Assembly: GCA_031401035.1 (NCBI GenBank)
Contig: JANNRA010000018.1
Location: 1 to 62,577, forward strand
Reading direction: 5' to 3'
DNA length: 62,577 nt
Source: JANNRA01 sp031401035
GTDB lineage: Bacteria; Desulfobacterota; Binatia; HRBIN30; CADEER01
Shown here: in pieces, positions 18,671 to 27,742 of the stretch
Position numbering within the stretch: the first letter of the stretch is position 1
Layout of the letters: every line of letters starts with the position of its first letter
Program-made: the position numbers and the translations under genes
Notes under the pieces: generated by a model
The model's input: the letters and a program-made list of their open reading frames with translations, nothing else
What the model was told of the DNA's origin: nothing
The model's database searches: none

Positions 18671-19933
18671 TCAGCGCTGCACGTCGCGGATGGCGCGCAG
18701 CAGGGCGATGTTGTCGCTGTGCCCGGTCTTGCAAGCGCGGACGCGCCCACGCAGGGGACGTCCGAGCAGGTAGAGATCGCCGAGAATGTCGAGGATCTTG
18801 TGGCGGGCGAGTTCCTCGGGGAAGCGCAGCGTCGTGTTCACAACCTTCTCGTCGTCGATGAGAATGAAGTTGTCGAGCCGGCCGCCGCTGGCGAGCCCCA
18901 TGGAGGCCAGCGCCTTCATATCGCGCATGAAGCCGAACGTACGCGCCGGCGCCACCTCGGCCTTGAACGAGTCGCCGCCCGTGTGAACGTAGGTGTACTC
19001 CTGACGGCCGACCGGCGGCGGGTAGAGCAGCGTGTAATGCACGCTGAAGCCGTCCGCCGGCTCGATCGAGATGCCCTCTTCGTCGGCACCGGCCTTGCCG
19101 ATCTGCAGCGGGCGGTCGATGATGATCGGCTCGACGCCGCCGCCCTGCTCCTCGATACCGGCCTGTTCGAGCAGTGTGCAGAACTCCAGAGCGGAGCCAT
19201 CCATCGCCGGAACCTCGCTCTGCACTTTGATCAGTGCGTTGGTAACGCCATAGCAGTGCAGCGTCGCCAGCAGGTGCTCGACGGTGCCGACGGTCATGCC
19301 GCCGCCGTGCAACGTCGTCGCGTACCCGGTCGAGTCCACGTAGTCGAGGTGCGCCGGCACGGACGCGCCGCTGGTCACGTTGGCGAACACGATACCGCGA
19401 CCGGCCGGCTGCGGGGTGAGGATCAGGCCGGACTTCACGCCGGAGTGTAGGCCGTGACCGCTGGCGATCACCGACTTGCCGAGCGTGCGCTCCGCCAGCG
19501 TGCGCCCTGCCGTATAGCCGCTCGACGCCGGGCGTGCGGCCAGCGGCGCCGCCCCGGCGCCGGCGCGCAGGGCGCGGTGCTCGAGGGCGCGCGCCACGGC
19601 GTTCAGCAGCGCGTCGATCGAGAACGGCTTCTCGATGAAATCGAAGGCGCCGAGTTTGGTCGCCTGCACGGCCGTCTCGATGTTGCCGTGGCCCGAGATC
19701 ATGATCACCTGCGGTCGATCGGGTTCGTCCTGCAGACGGCGCAATAACTCGATGCCGTCAACCTCCGGCATCCACACATCGAGGAGCACCAGCTCCGGGC
19801 GCTCGGCGCGCACCAGCGCCAGCGCTTGACTGCCGTCCGGGGCTTCGATCACGCGCAGGCCCTCGTCGCTCAGCACGCCGCGCAGGGAGGTGCGGATGTC
19901 GCCCTCGTCGTCCACCACCAGTACCGTCGCCAT
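18671..19933 (-). CDS. lpxC: Response-regulator receiver fused to LpxC deacetylase
   Basis: The 420-residue protein joins two domains. Residues 1-118 form a complete NtrX-like receiver: acidic pair Asp8/Asp9, phospho-acceptor Asp52 (LLDVWMP), Ser80, Lys102. After a ~30-residue linker, residues 148-420 are a full LpxC: ASGHGLHSG, TVEHLLATLH (Glu219, His220), AMDGSALEF, ARHKILDILGDL (His378, Asp382) and KTGHSDN (His405), so all zinc and catalytic residues are kept. LpxC removes the acetyl group of UDP-3-O-acyl-GlcNAc, the committed lipid A step. The start is firm: GAGGAGG lies 6 bp before the ATG, 14 bp after the ntrY-like stop. No DNA-binding domain is present. Confidence 0.93.
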   Translation of the reverse strand: MATVLVVDDEGDIRTSLRGVLSDEGLRVIEAPDGSQALALVRAERPELVLLDVWMPEVDGIELLRRLQDEPDRPQVIMISGHGNIETAVQATKLGAFDFIEKPFSIDALLNAVARALEHRALRAGAGAAPLAARPASSGYTAGRTLAERTLGKSVIASGHGLHSGVKSGLILTPQPAGRGIVFANVTSGASVPAHLDYVDSTGYATTLHGGGMTVGTVEHLLATLHCYGVTNALIKVQSEVPAMDGSALEFCTLLEQAGIEEQGGGVEPIIIDRPLQIGKAGADEEGISIEPADGFSVHYTLLYPPPVGRQEYTYVHTGGDSFKAEVAPARTFGFMRDMKALASMGLASGGRLDNFILIDDEKVVNTTLRFPEELARHKILDILGDLYLLGRPLRGRVRACKTGHSDNIALLRAIRDVQR

Positions 19934-19947
19934 GGTTGCCTCCTCGA

Positions 19948-22191
19948 TCACACTCCGCCAACTGCCCGCAGGCGGTTCGGCTGGCGCACGGGAAACTCGA
20001 TCACCACGCGCGTACCGCGCGGTTGATTGTCGCGGACGCGGACATAGGCCTGATGGTCGGCGACGATCGCCGACACGATCGCCAGACCAAGCCCGGTGCC
20101 GTCCCTTTTGGTCGAGAAATAGGGCTCGAACATCCGCGCCTGCACGTCGGGCGTGACACCGGCACCGTTGTCGCCCACCTCGAGGCGGACGACGCCGACG
20201 CGCGTGTCGTGCGCCAGCGCGATCGTGACGCGACCGCCACCCGGGGCATCCCGACAGGCGTGCACGGCATTGTCGAGCAGGTTGATGACCGCCCGCTTGA
20301 TCGCTCCGGGATCGATGTCGACCAGCGGTAGTCCGTCGGCGCTCTGGACGTCGAACGCCACCTCGCGGTGCGCCTCGCGGTACAACACCACCACCTCCTC
20401 GACGACCGGGCGCAGAGCGTGCGGCGCCACCTCCAGCGCCGGCAGGCGCGCGAAGGTGGAGAACTCGTTCACCAGGCGCTTCAGCTGCTCGACTTGGGCG
20501 CTGATGGTCCGCGTGCACTCGTCGAGCAGGGCGGCATCCTCGCCGTGCAGCACCGTCGCGTACCGCTTGCGCAGGCGCTGCGCCGAAAGCTGGATCGGGG
20601 TGAGGGGGTTCTTGATCTCGTGCGCGATGCGGCGCGCCACCTCGCGCCAGGCCTCCATGCGCTCGACGCGGAGGAGGAAGGTGACGTCCTCGAGGAAGAG
20701 AATGACGCCGAGCGCCGCGCCCTGCTCGTCGCGGAGCGCGGTGGCGGTAGCGAAGACAGAGATCGGTCGCGGACCGCCCTCGAGCTTGAGCTGCTGCTCC
20801 AGGCGATCGCGCCCTTCGACGCGCATGCGGTCGATGAGTTCCGCAATCGGCTGCAGATCGCGGCGCTGGAAGGCGGTCAACCACGGCTGTCCGCGCACCT
20901 CCTCGGAGCGCAGGCCGAGCATGTTGGCGGCGGCGGGGTTGACGGTCGCCACCGCGCCGTCCGGCGCCAGCGAGATGACACCAGCGGTGATGTTCTCGAG
21001 AATGCTCTCGATGTAGCGGTGCCGTTCCTCGAGCTCGCCGTGGATGGTTTTCAGTTCGCCGGTCATCTGGTTGAACGACGTGACCAGCGTCGCCACCTCG
21101 TCGTCGCCGCCGAGCGGCGCGCGATAGTCGAGATCGCCCTGGGCGACGCGCCGCATGCCTTCGCCAAGCCGTTGGATCGGCACGGTGATCCCCTTGGCAA
21201 AGTAGAAGCCGAACCAGGTGGCGGAGAACAGCACGACCAACGTGATGAGCAGGAAGGTCAGGGTGTAGCCACCGCGGATCGGCTGCTTGAGCACCCTGAG
21301 CTGACGATACTCGTCGACCGCGCGCGCGGTGCGGCGCGCCGCCATCGCGACGTCGTGCGGGATCAGCGTCGCCACCACCACCGCCGCCACCGCAACGCCC
21401 GCCGGATCGCGGACCGGCACCCCGCCGATCACCAGATCACCGCGCCCGAACCGCTCCGTGCGCGCAAAGTCCTGGCCGGTCGCAAACAGGGCACGCAGGT
21501 CGCCAGCGGGCAGCGGCACGCCGCGCGCCGCGATGCGGTCGCCGTGGGCGACCGCGAGCGGTCCGGTCAGGTCGACGACGTCGAGCCCATCGACGCGCAG
21601 CACCTCGCGCTGGGTCGCCAGGAAGGTGTTGAGTTCGGCGCGGCGGGCGACGGTCAGCAATCCGCGCCGCTCGACCTCGCGGCCGACGCGATCGCCGACC
21701 ACCAGCGCGTCGTCCGCCGCTTCCTGGTAGAGCCGGTGCGCAACACCAAGCGCGCCGCTCAGCGCCGTCTGCACCCGCAGGCTGAACCAGTTCTCGATGA
21801 CGCTGGCGAAGAAGCCCTCGGCGATCAGGAAGAGGAGCAGGGTCGGGAACAGAGAGAGGGCCGCGAAGGCGACGACGAGACGGGTGCGCAGGCGAGAGCC
21901 GAGAATGCGCCGCCGCCGCTCGATCACCAGCTTGGTCAGATTGCGGGCGACGAGGAAGACCAGCAGGACGAGCAGGATCAGGTTCAGGTTGATGAGTAGG
22001 AAGAAAACGATGTTGCTCGACTGCGAGCGGCTGTCCTGGAAGTCCGGCAGGCGAGTCTGCAGGACGGCGAACACGGCGAAGGCCACCGCCGTTATGGCGA
22101 TCAGGACCGCCTCGCGCCGCCGGCGCCGGACCTCGTCGGCAGGCAGGTCGGCCGGGTTGAGGCGCAGCTTTGTGAACCACTGCGGCAACAC
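19948..22191 (-). CDS. NtrY-like membrane sensor histidine kinase
   Basis: The 747-residue kinase has four predicted membrane segments (~28-46, 61-83, 104-127, 309-333) with a ~180-residue periplasmic loop between the third and fourth. These are followed by HAMP (~333-385), PAS (~390-505), HisKA with the H-box ARRIAHEIKNPL (His524), and HATPase with INLLDNAVHA and GTGLGLAIVS. This is the NtrY order. NtrY normally phosphorylates NtrX; here the only partner in the operon is the receiver-LpxC fusion. GTG start. Confidence 0.92.
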   Translation of the reverse strand: MLPQWFTKLRLNPADLPADEVRRRRREAVLIAITAVAFAVFAVLQTRLPDFQDSRSQSSNIVFFLLINLNLILLVLLVFLVARNLTKLVIERRRRILGSRLRTRLVVAFAALSLFPTLLLFLIAEGFFASVIENWFSLRVQTALSGALGVAHRLYQEAADDALVVGDRVGREVERRGLLTVARRAELNTFLATQREVLRVDGLDVVDLTGPLAVAHGDRIAARGVPLPAGDLRALFATGQDFARTERFGRGDLVIGGVPVRDPAGVAVAAVVVATLIPHDVAMAARRTARAVDEYRQLRVLKQPIRGGYTLTFLLITLVVLFSATWFGFYFAKGITVPIQRLGEGMRRVAQGDLDYRAPLGGDDEVATLVTSFNQMTGELKTIHGELEERHRYIESILENITAGVISLAPDGAVATVNPAAANMLGLRSEEVRGQPWLTAFQRRDLQPIAELIDRMRVEGRDRLEQQLKLEGGPRPISVFATATALRDEQGAALGVILFLEDVTFLLRVERMEAWREVARRIAHEIKNPLTPIQLSAQRLRKRYATVLHGEDAALLDECTRTISAQVEQLKRLVNEFSTFARLPALEVAPHALRPVVEEVVVLYREAHREVAFDVQSADGLPLVDIDPGAIKRAVINLLDNAVHACRDAPGGGRVTIALAHDTRVGVVRLEVGDNGAGVTPDVQARMFEPYFSTKRDGTGLGLAIVSAIVADHQAYVRVRDNQPRGTRVVIEFPVRQPNRLRAVGGV

Positions 22192-22257
22192 GCTGCGCGG
22201 AGTCTAGGGGGGACCCCGGCTTTGGGCAAGCCAGCCGCCGGCCCAGCCGCCGGCCCG

Positions 22258-23309
<1,052 letters not shown>

Positions 23310-23313
<4 letters not shown>

Positions 23314-23891
23314 GCGCTCAGCTTCCGCAGCGCCTGGCGGATCACGTCGGCCAGTTCGCTGGCGCCGGAGCCCTGCGCGGCCCGCACGGCACGCTCGGCA
23401 TCGGCTTGGCGGTACCCGAGGTTGACCAGGGCCGACACGGCCTCGCTGTCGCGCGGCACCGTCGCCCCGGCGCCACGCGCCGCCTGCAGCGTCGCGACGC
23501 GATCCCGCAGTTCGACGATGAGCCGCTCGGCGGTGCGCTTGCCGACACCGGGCACCGAGACCAGTCGGGCTGCGTTGCCGCTCGCCAGCGCCTCGGCGAG
23601 ATCGTCGGCCGGCAGGCCGGAGAGGATGTTGAGCGCCATGCGCGGGCCGATGCCGGAGACGGTGATCAACGCCACGAACAGGGCCTGCTCCGCCGCATTG
23701 GCGAATCCGAACAGCTCGAGCGCGGTCTCGCGCAGGTGGGTATGGATGCCCAGCGTCACCTCGTCGCCCTCGGACGGCAGGGCGGCGAACGCGGTGAGGG
23801 AGACCGAGACGCGATAGCCGACGCCGTGCACGTCGATGATCAACGCATCGGTCGCCTTCTGGGCCAGGCGGCCGGTCAGCCGCGCGATCAT
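23310..23891 (-). CDS. ruvA: Holliday junction DNA helicase subunit RuvA
   Basis: The 193-residue protein starts MIARLTGRL with the OB fold and HGVGYRV, then two helix-hairpin-helix motifs (VSGIGPRMALNILSG and VPGVGKRTAERLIVELRDR) and a flexible linker to domain III that contacts RuvB. It binds the four-way junction as a tetramer. The ATG at 23891 overlaps the ruvC stop by 4 bp; the open frame further upstream is only the ruvC shadow. Confidence 0.95.
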
Positions 23892-24499
23892 CGCCGCCGA
23901 CTCGTACGCCGGCCGCGGCCGGCGCCGCCCCACCCCGTCGACGCCGCGGCGACCAGGGCGGCGAACTGGCCGGCGTTGACGTGACAGATGGCGGCGCCGA
24001 GGGCGTCGGCCTCGTCTTCTCCGAGCACCTGATCGACGGCGAGCAGGCGGCTCACCATCGCCTGCATCTGCGCCTTCGCGGCGCGCCCAGATCCCGCGAC
24101 AGCGAGCTTGATCTGTGCCGGGCTGTACTCGGCCACGGCGACCCTGGCGCGGCCGGCCGCCACCAGGACCGCGCCGCGCACCTCGCCGAGGCGGAAGGCA
24201 GATTGCACATTGTCCCCGACGAAGCTCTGCTCGAGGCTGAGCACGGCGGGGCGAAAGCGTTCGCACAGCTCCTGAATCGCGTCGCAGATGGCGGCCAGTC
24301 GCGCCGCCCGCTCGCCACGACCGCGTATGGTGCCGCTGGCAACCCGCCCCAGACGGGCGGAGTTGTAGGAGTCAATCACGCCCCAGCCGAGGGCGACGGA
24401 GCCGGGATCGACGCCGAGAATGCGCAGGGACGCAGCCGCAGCCGCGCCTGCGGATCCGACTGCCGCCCCCGCGACGTTTTGATGCGACGGCCGTTCCAC
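23888..24499 (-). CDS. ruvC: Holliday junction endonuclease RuvC
   Basis: The RNase H-fold resolvase (203 residues) has the first catalytic Asp in ILGVDPGSVALGWG, the Glu in LSLEQSFVGDNVQSAFRLGE, and the C-terminal acidic pair in DEADALGAAICH. The N-terminus is extended by ~25 Ala/Gly-rich residues relative to E. coli RuvC, so the true start could be further in. It is translationally coupled to ruvA. Confidence 0.94.
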   Translation of the reverse strand: MERPSHQNVAGAAVGSAGAAAAASLRILGVDPGSVALGWGVIDSYNSARLGRVASGTIRGRGERAARLAAICDAIQELCERFRPAVLSLEQSFVGDNVQSAFRLGEVRGAVLVAAGRARVAVAEYSPAQIKLAVAGSGRAAKAQMQAMVSRLLAVDQVLGEDEADALGAAICHVNAGQFAALVAAASTGWGGAGRGRRTSRRR

Positions 24500-24536
24500 C
24501 CAACCTCCCCCGCGCCGCGCCGTCTGCCGCGTTCGG

Positions 24537-25289
<753 letters not shown>

Positions 25290-25345
25290 GGAAAAACTCC
25301 CGCCGAAGAATTGCGTCTGGGCTTAGCACACCCCCTGCCGGCGGG

Positions 25346-25606
25346 CTACGCGGGCGCCTCCAGGAGCGTATCGAGCTGGCCGGACTGCTCGAGTTCGTAG
25401 AGCTCGTCGAATCCGCCGATCGACTGGTCGTTAATGAAGATCTGCGGCACGGTGCGGCGCCCAGAGGCGCGCATCACCTCGGCGCGCTGGGCAGCGTCCG
25501 CGCCGACGTCGATCTCGCGGTAGGTGACGCCCTTGCGGTCGAGGAGGCGCTTGGCCTGGACGCAGTAGGGACAGGATCCGGAAGTATAGACTCGCACATC
25601 CGCCAT
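25346..25606 (-). CDS. grxC: Glutaredoxin 3
   Basis: The 86-residue thioredoxin-fold protein carries the dithiol CPYC active site (residues 13-16), the cis-Pro segment RTVPQIFIN and the glutathione-binding GGFDELYELE. It reduces disulfides with glutathione in the cytosol. Divergent from mazG, 68 bp apart. Confidence 0.94.
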   Translation of the reverse strand: MADVRVYTSGSCPYCVQAKRLLDRKGVTYREIDVGADAAQRAEVMRASGRRTVPQIFINDQSIGGFDELYELEQSGQLDTLLEAPA

Positions 25607-25674
25607 GCGATGCTTCTACCGGCTGCTCCACCCGGCGGCAACGCCGTGCCGGGGCCCCGCGACGGCGCTTTGCT

Positions 25675-26505
25675 TTGCACCCGGGCCTGCGCTACGCGGC
25701 GCCGGTGACGGTCGGCGAGCGGTTCGAGGACTTGGTGCGCATCATGCACCGACTGCGCAGTCCGGGCGGTTGCCCGTGGGACGGCGAGCAGACGCACGCC
25801 TCGATCAAGCCGTACACGATCGAGGAGGCCTATGAAGTCGTCGAGGCAATCGACGCCGGCGACGACCCCGAGCTGTGCAGCGAGCTCGGCGATCTGTTGC
25901 TGCAGATCGTCTTTCACGCCGAGATGGCGACCGAACGCGGCGCCTTCACCGTCGGCGACGTCATCCAGGCCATCAGCGACAAGATGATCCGGCGTCACCC
26001 CCATGTCTTCGGCGACGTCAAGGTGAGCGGCGCAGACGAGGTCCTGCGCAACTGGTCGCGCATCAAGGCGCTGGAACGGCAGGGGTCTGCCGATCGCTCC
26101 GCCCTCGCCGGCGTCCCGCGCGCCATGCCTGCGCTGCTGCGGGCGCAGCGCCTCGGTGAGAAGGCGGCGCACGCGGGCTTCGACTGGCGCGACGCCGCCG
26201 GCGTGCTGGCCAAGCTGCACGAGGAACTCGGCGAGATCGACGCCGCCATGGCGATCGGAGATCGCGCGGCGGTCATGGCCGAACTCGGCGATCTCCTGTT
26301 TGCGGCGACCTCGCTGGCTCGGCACCTCGGCGCCGTGGCCGAGGACGCCCTCAGCGGCGCCGCCGATCGCTTCACGGCACGCTTCCGGCACCTCGAAACG
26401 ACGCTGGCGGCCGAGCAGCGCGATGTCCGGACGGCCTCCGCGGAGGAGCTCGACCTTCTGTGGGAGGCGGCCAAGCGCGCCCTGCGGCCCCCGGCGACGC
26501 GCTGA
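25675..26505 (+). CDS. mazG: Nucleoside triphosphate pyrophosphohydrolase MazG
   Basis: The 276-residue protein shows two tandem MazG domains: the first with RLRSPGGCPWDGEQTHASIKPYTIEEAYEVVEAI and the ExxE/ELGD metal site, the second with KLHEELGEIDAAM and ELGDLLFAA. It hydrolyses NTPs to NMP and pyrophosphate (house-cleaning, and ppGpp-linked stress in E. coli). The frame opens at a TTG (25675); a GTG at 25705 is an equally plausible start. Neither has a good Shine-Dalgarno. Confidence 0.92.
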   Translation: MHPGLRYAAPVTVGERFEDLVRIMHRLRSPGGCPWDGEQTHASIKPYTIEEAYEVVEAIDAGDDPELCSELGDLLLQIVFHAEMATERGAFTVGDVIQAISDKMIRRHPHVFGDVKVSGADEVLRNWSRIKALERQGSADRSALAGVPRAMPALLRAQRLGEKAAHAGFDWRDAAGVLAKLHEELGEIDAAMAIGDRAAVMAELGDLLFAATSLARHLGAVAEDALSGAADRFTARFRHLETTLAAEQRDVRTASAEELDLLWEAAKRALRPPATR

Positions 26506-26852
26506 AGCGCCCCCGCGGGCTCACCAACCCGCGGTCCGGAGGGACTCCCCAGGCCGCTCCGCGGCAGGTGGGCACCCCGCCGGTCCGGCGCAAGGGTCGT
26601 CTCGCTGGGCGTGGGTGGGCGTGGCCGCCGTGGCGGGTGCGAGAACGGCAACCGCCAGCCTGCCCCAGGCCGACGCTACGCCACTCAATGCCGGGGGGCC
26701 GGCCGGCCTCAAGAAGGGCCTTCAGCGGCTCGACCTGGACATGGGTCGCCCCGCCCATGGCGTCCCAGCCGGCCTTCGCCAAGGGCCGCGGTCGTGTTGC
26801 CTGACCCAGGAGTGCGTGGTAGTCGTGCGGTTTCGAATCAGGAGGAAACCCA
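26506..26852 (+). other. Intergenic region between mazG and rpsT
   Basis: About 347 bp with no convincing gene. Just after the mazG stop is a 7-bp inverted repeat (26513-26519 with 26528-26534) without a T-tract. The last ~40 bp hold the rpsT leader with AGGAGG at 26840-26845. Searched by eye for SRP RNA, RNase P RNA and tRNA cores; none found. Confidence 0.5.
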
Positions 26853-27128
26853 GTGGCCAACCGGCATGCGTCCGCGATCAAACGGAACCGGCAGAACGAA
26901 AAGCGTCGCGAGCGCAACCGCACGGTGCGGTCCAAGGTGCGCACCGAGGTCCGCAAGGTCCGCGAGGCGGTCACCAGCAAGGACGCCACCGCGGCCGGCG
27001 CCGAGCTCAAGCTGGCCATCAAGGAGCTGAGCAAGGCGGCATCGAAGGGCGTCCTGCACAAGAATGCCGCCGCCCGTCGCATCGGCCGTCTGAGCAAGCA
27101 GGTCGCCGCCATGTCGCGCGCCAGCTGA
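26853..27128 (+). CDS. rpsT: 30S ribosomal protein S20
   Basis: The 91-residue basic helical protein (ANRHASAIKRNRQNEKRRERN, then AAARRIGRLSKQV) is typical bS20, binding the 16S rRNA 5' domain. It has a GTG start with a strong AGGAGG 8 bp upstream. Monocistronic in appearance, convergent with lptE. Confidence 0.96.
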   Translation: MANRHASAIKRNRQNEKRRERNRTVRSKVRTEVRKVREAVTSKDATAAGAELKLAIKELSKAASKGVLHKNAAARRIGRLSKQVAAMSRAS

Positions 27129-27154
27129 GTCCGGCCCGGCGCCACCGCGCGCCG

Positions 27155-27742
27155 TCAGAAATCGTCCAGGATACGGTCGTGGACGTCACGCGCGAGTGAT
27201 CGGACGATCCGTTCGATTGCCGCGTGCTTCTCGGTCTCGGCGAGCTGGATGTCGGTCAGCTCGGCCAGGTCGGAGAAATCCAGCGTCCCCTGCTGAAACT
27301 GAGACGAACTGGGAACGACGGTGTCGCGGTTGACGCTGAAGTCCTCGATCGCCTCCATACGCGACCCCTTCCAGAGCACGGTTCCATCACTCTGACGGGT
27401 CAGCACGACGTCGAGGACCAGGCGCGCCTCGTACTGCAGGGCGTCGTCGTCGGCATCGAACGAGACCGGACGTGTCTTGAACTCGCGGATCGTCCCACTG
27501 ATCACCCCTTCGCCGTCCGCCGGCGTCTCACGAACGCGCAGCGTGCCGCGATCGTAGAACTCGCGTTCAACGGCGAAAGCGAGCGTCTTGTCGAGACCCT
27601 CTTCGCGCGAGCGGTTCTCGAAGGAGCCGACGGCGATGCTACGGATCGCCCCCGGCACCTGTATCTGGGAGCCGGTGAAGGTGTAGCCGCAGGCCGGCAC
27701 GAGGCCCAGCGCCGCCAGCGCGGCGAGGTCACGCCACGACAT
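27155..27742 (-). CDS. lptE: LPS-assembly lipoprotein LptE
   Basis: The 195-residue lipoprotein has a short signal peptide with lipobox LVPAC followed by GYTFTGS, then IRSIAVGSFENRSREEGLD and the long strand regions of LptE. It plugs the LptD barrel and helps insert LPS into the outer leaflet. Its start overlaps the 3' end of leuS by 14 bp, a leuS-lptE linkage seen in many Gram-negatives. Together with the LpxC fusion it shows this organism makes LPS. Confidence 0.85.
   Translation of the reverse strand: MSWRDLAALAALGLVPACGYTFTGSQIQVPGAIRSIAVGSFENRSREEGLDKTLAFAVEREFYDRGTLRVRETPADGEGVISGTIREFKTRPVSFDADDDALQYEARLVLDVVLTRQSDGTVLWKGSRMEAIEDFSVNRDTVVPSSSQFQQGTLDFSDLAELTDIQLAETEKHAAIERIVRSLARDVHDRILDDF

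Noticed and set aside
18671..20884. A single 737-residue open frame covering the LpxC fusion and extending into the kinase gene
   Set aside because: The part beyond 19933 is an Arg/Ala-rich shadow of the kinase gene. The ATG at 19933 has a strong Shine-Dalgarno and starts the receiver fold.
26506..26852. SRP RNA or other structured RNA between mazG and rpsT
   Set aside because: The SRP core (GGUCCGGAAGGAAGCAGC-like) and RNase P core are absent; only a short hairpin is seen.
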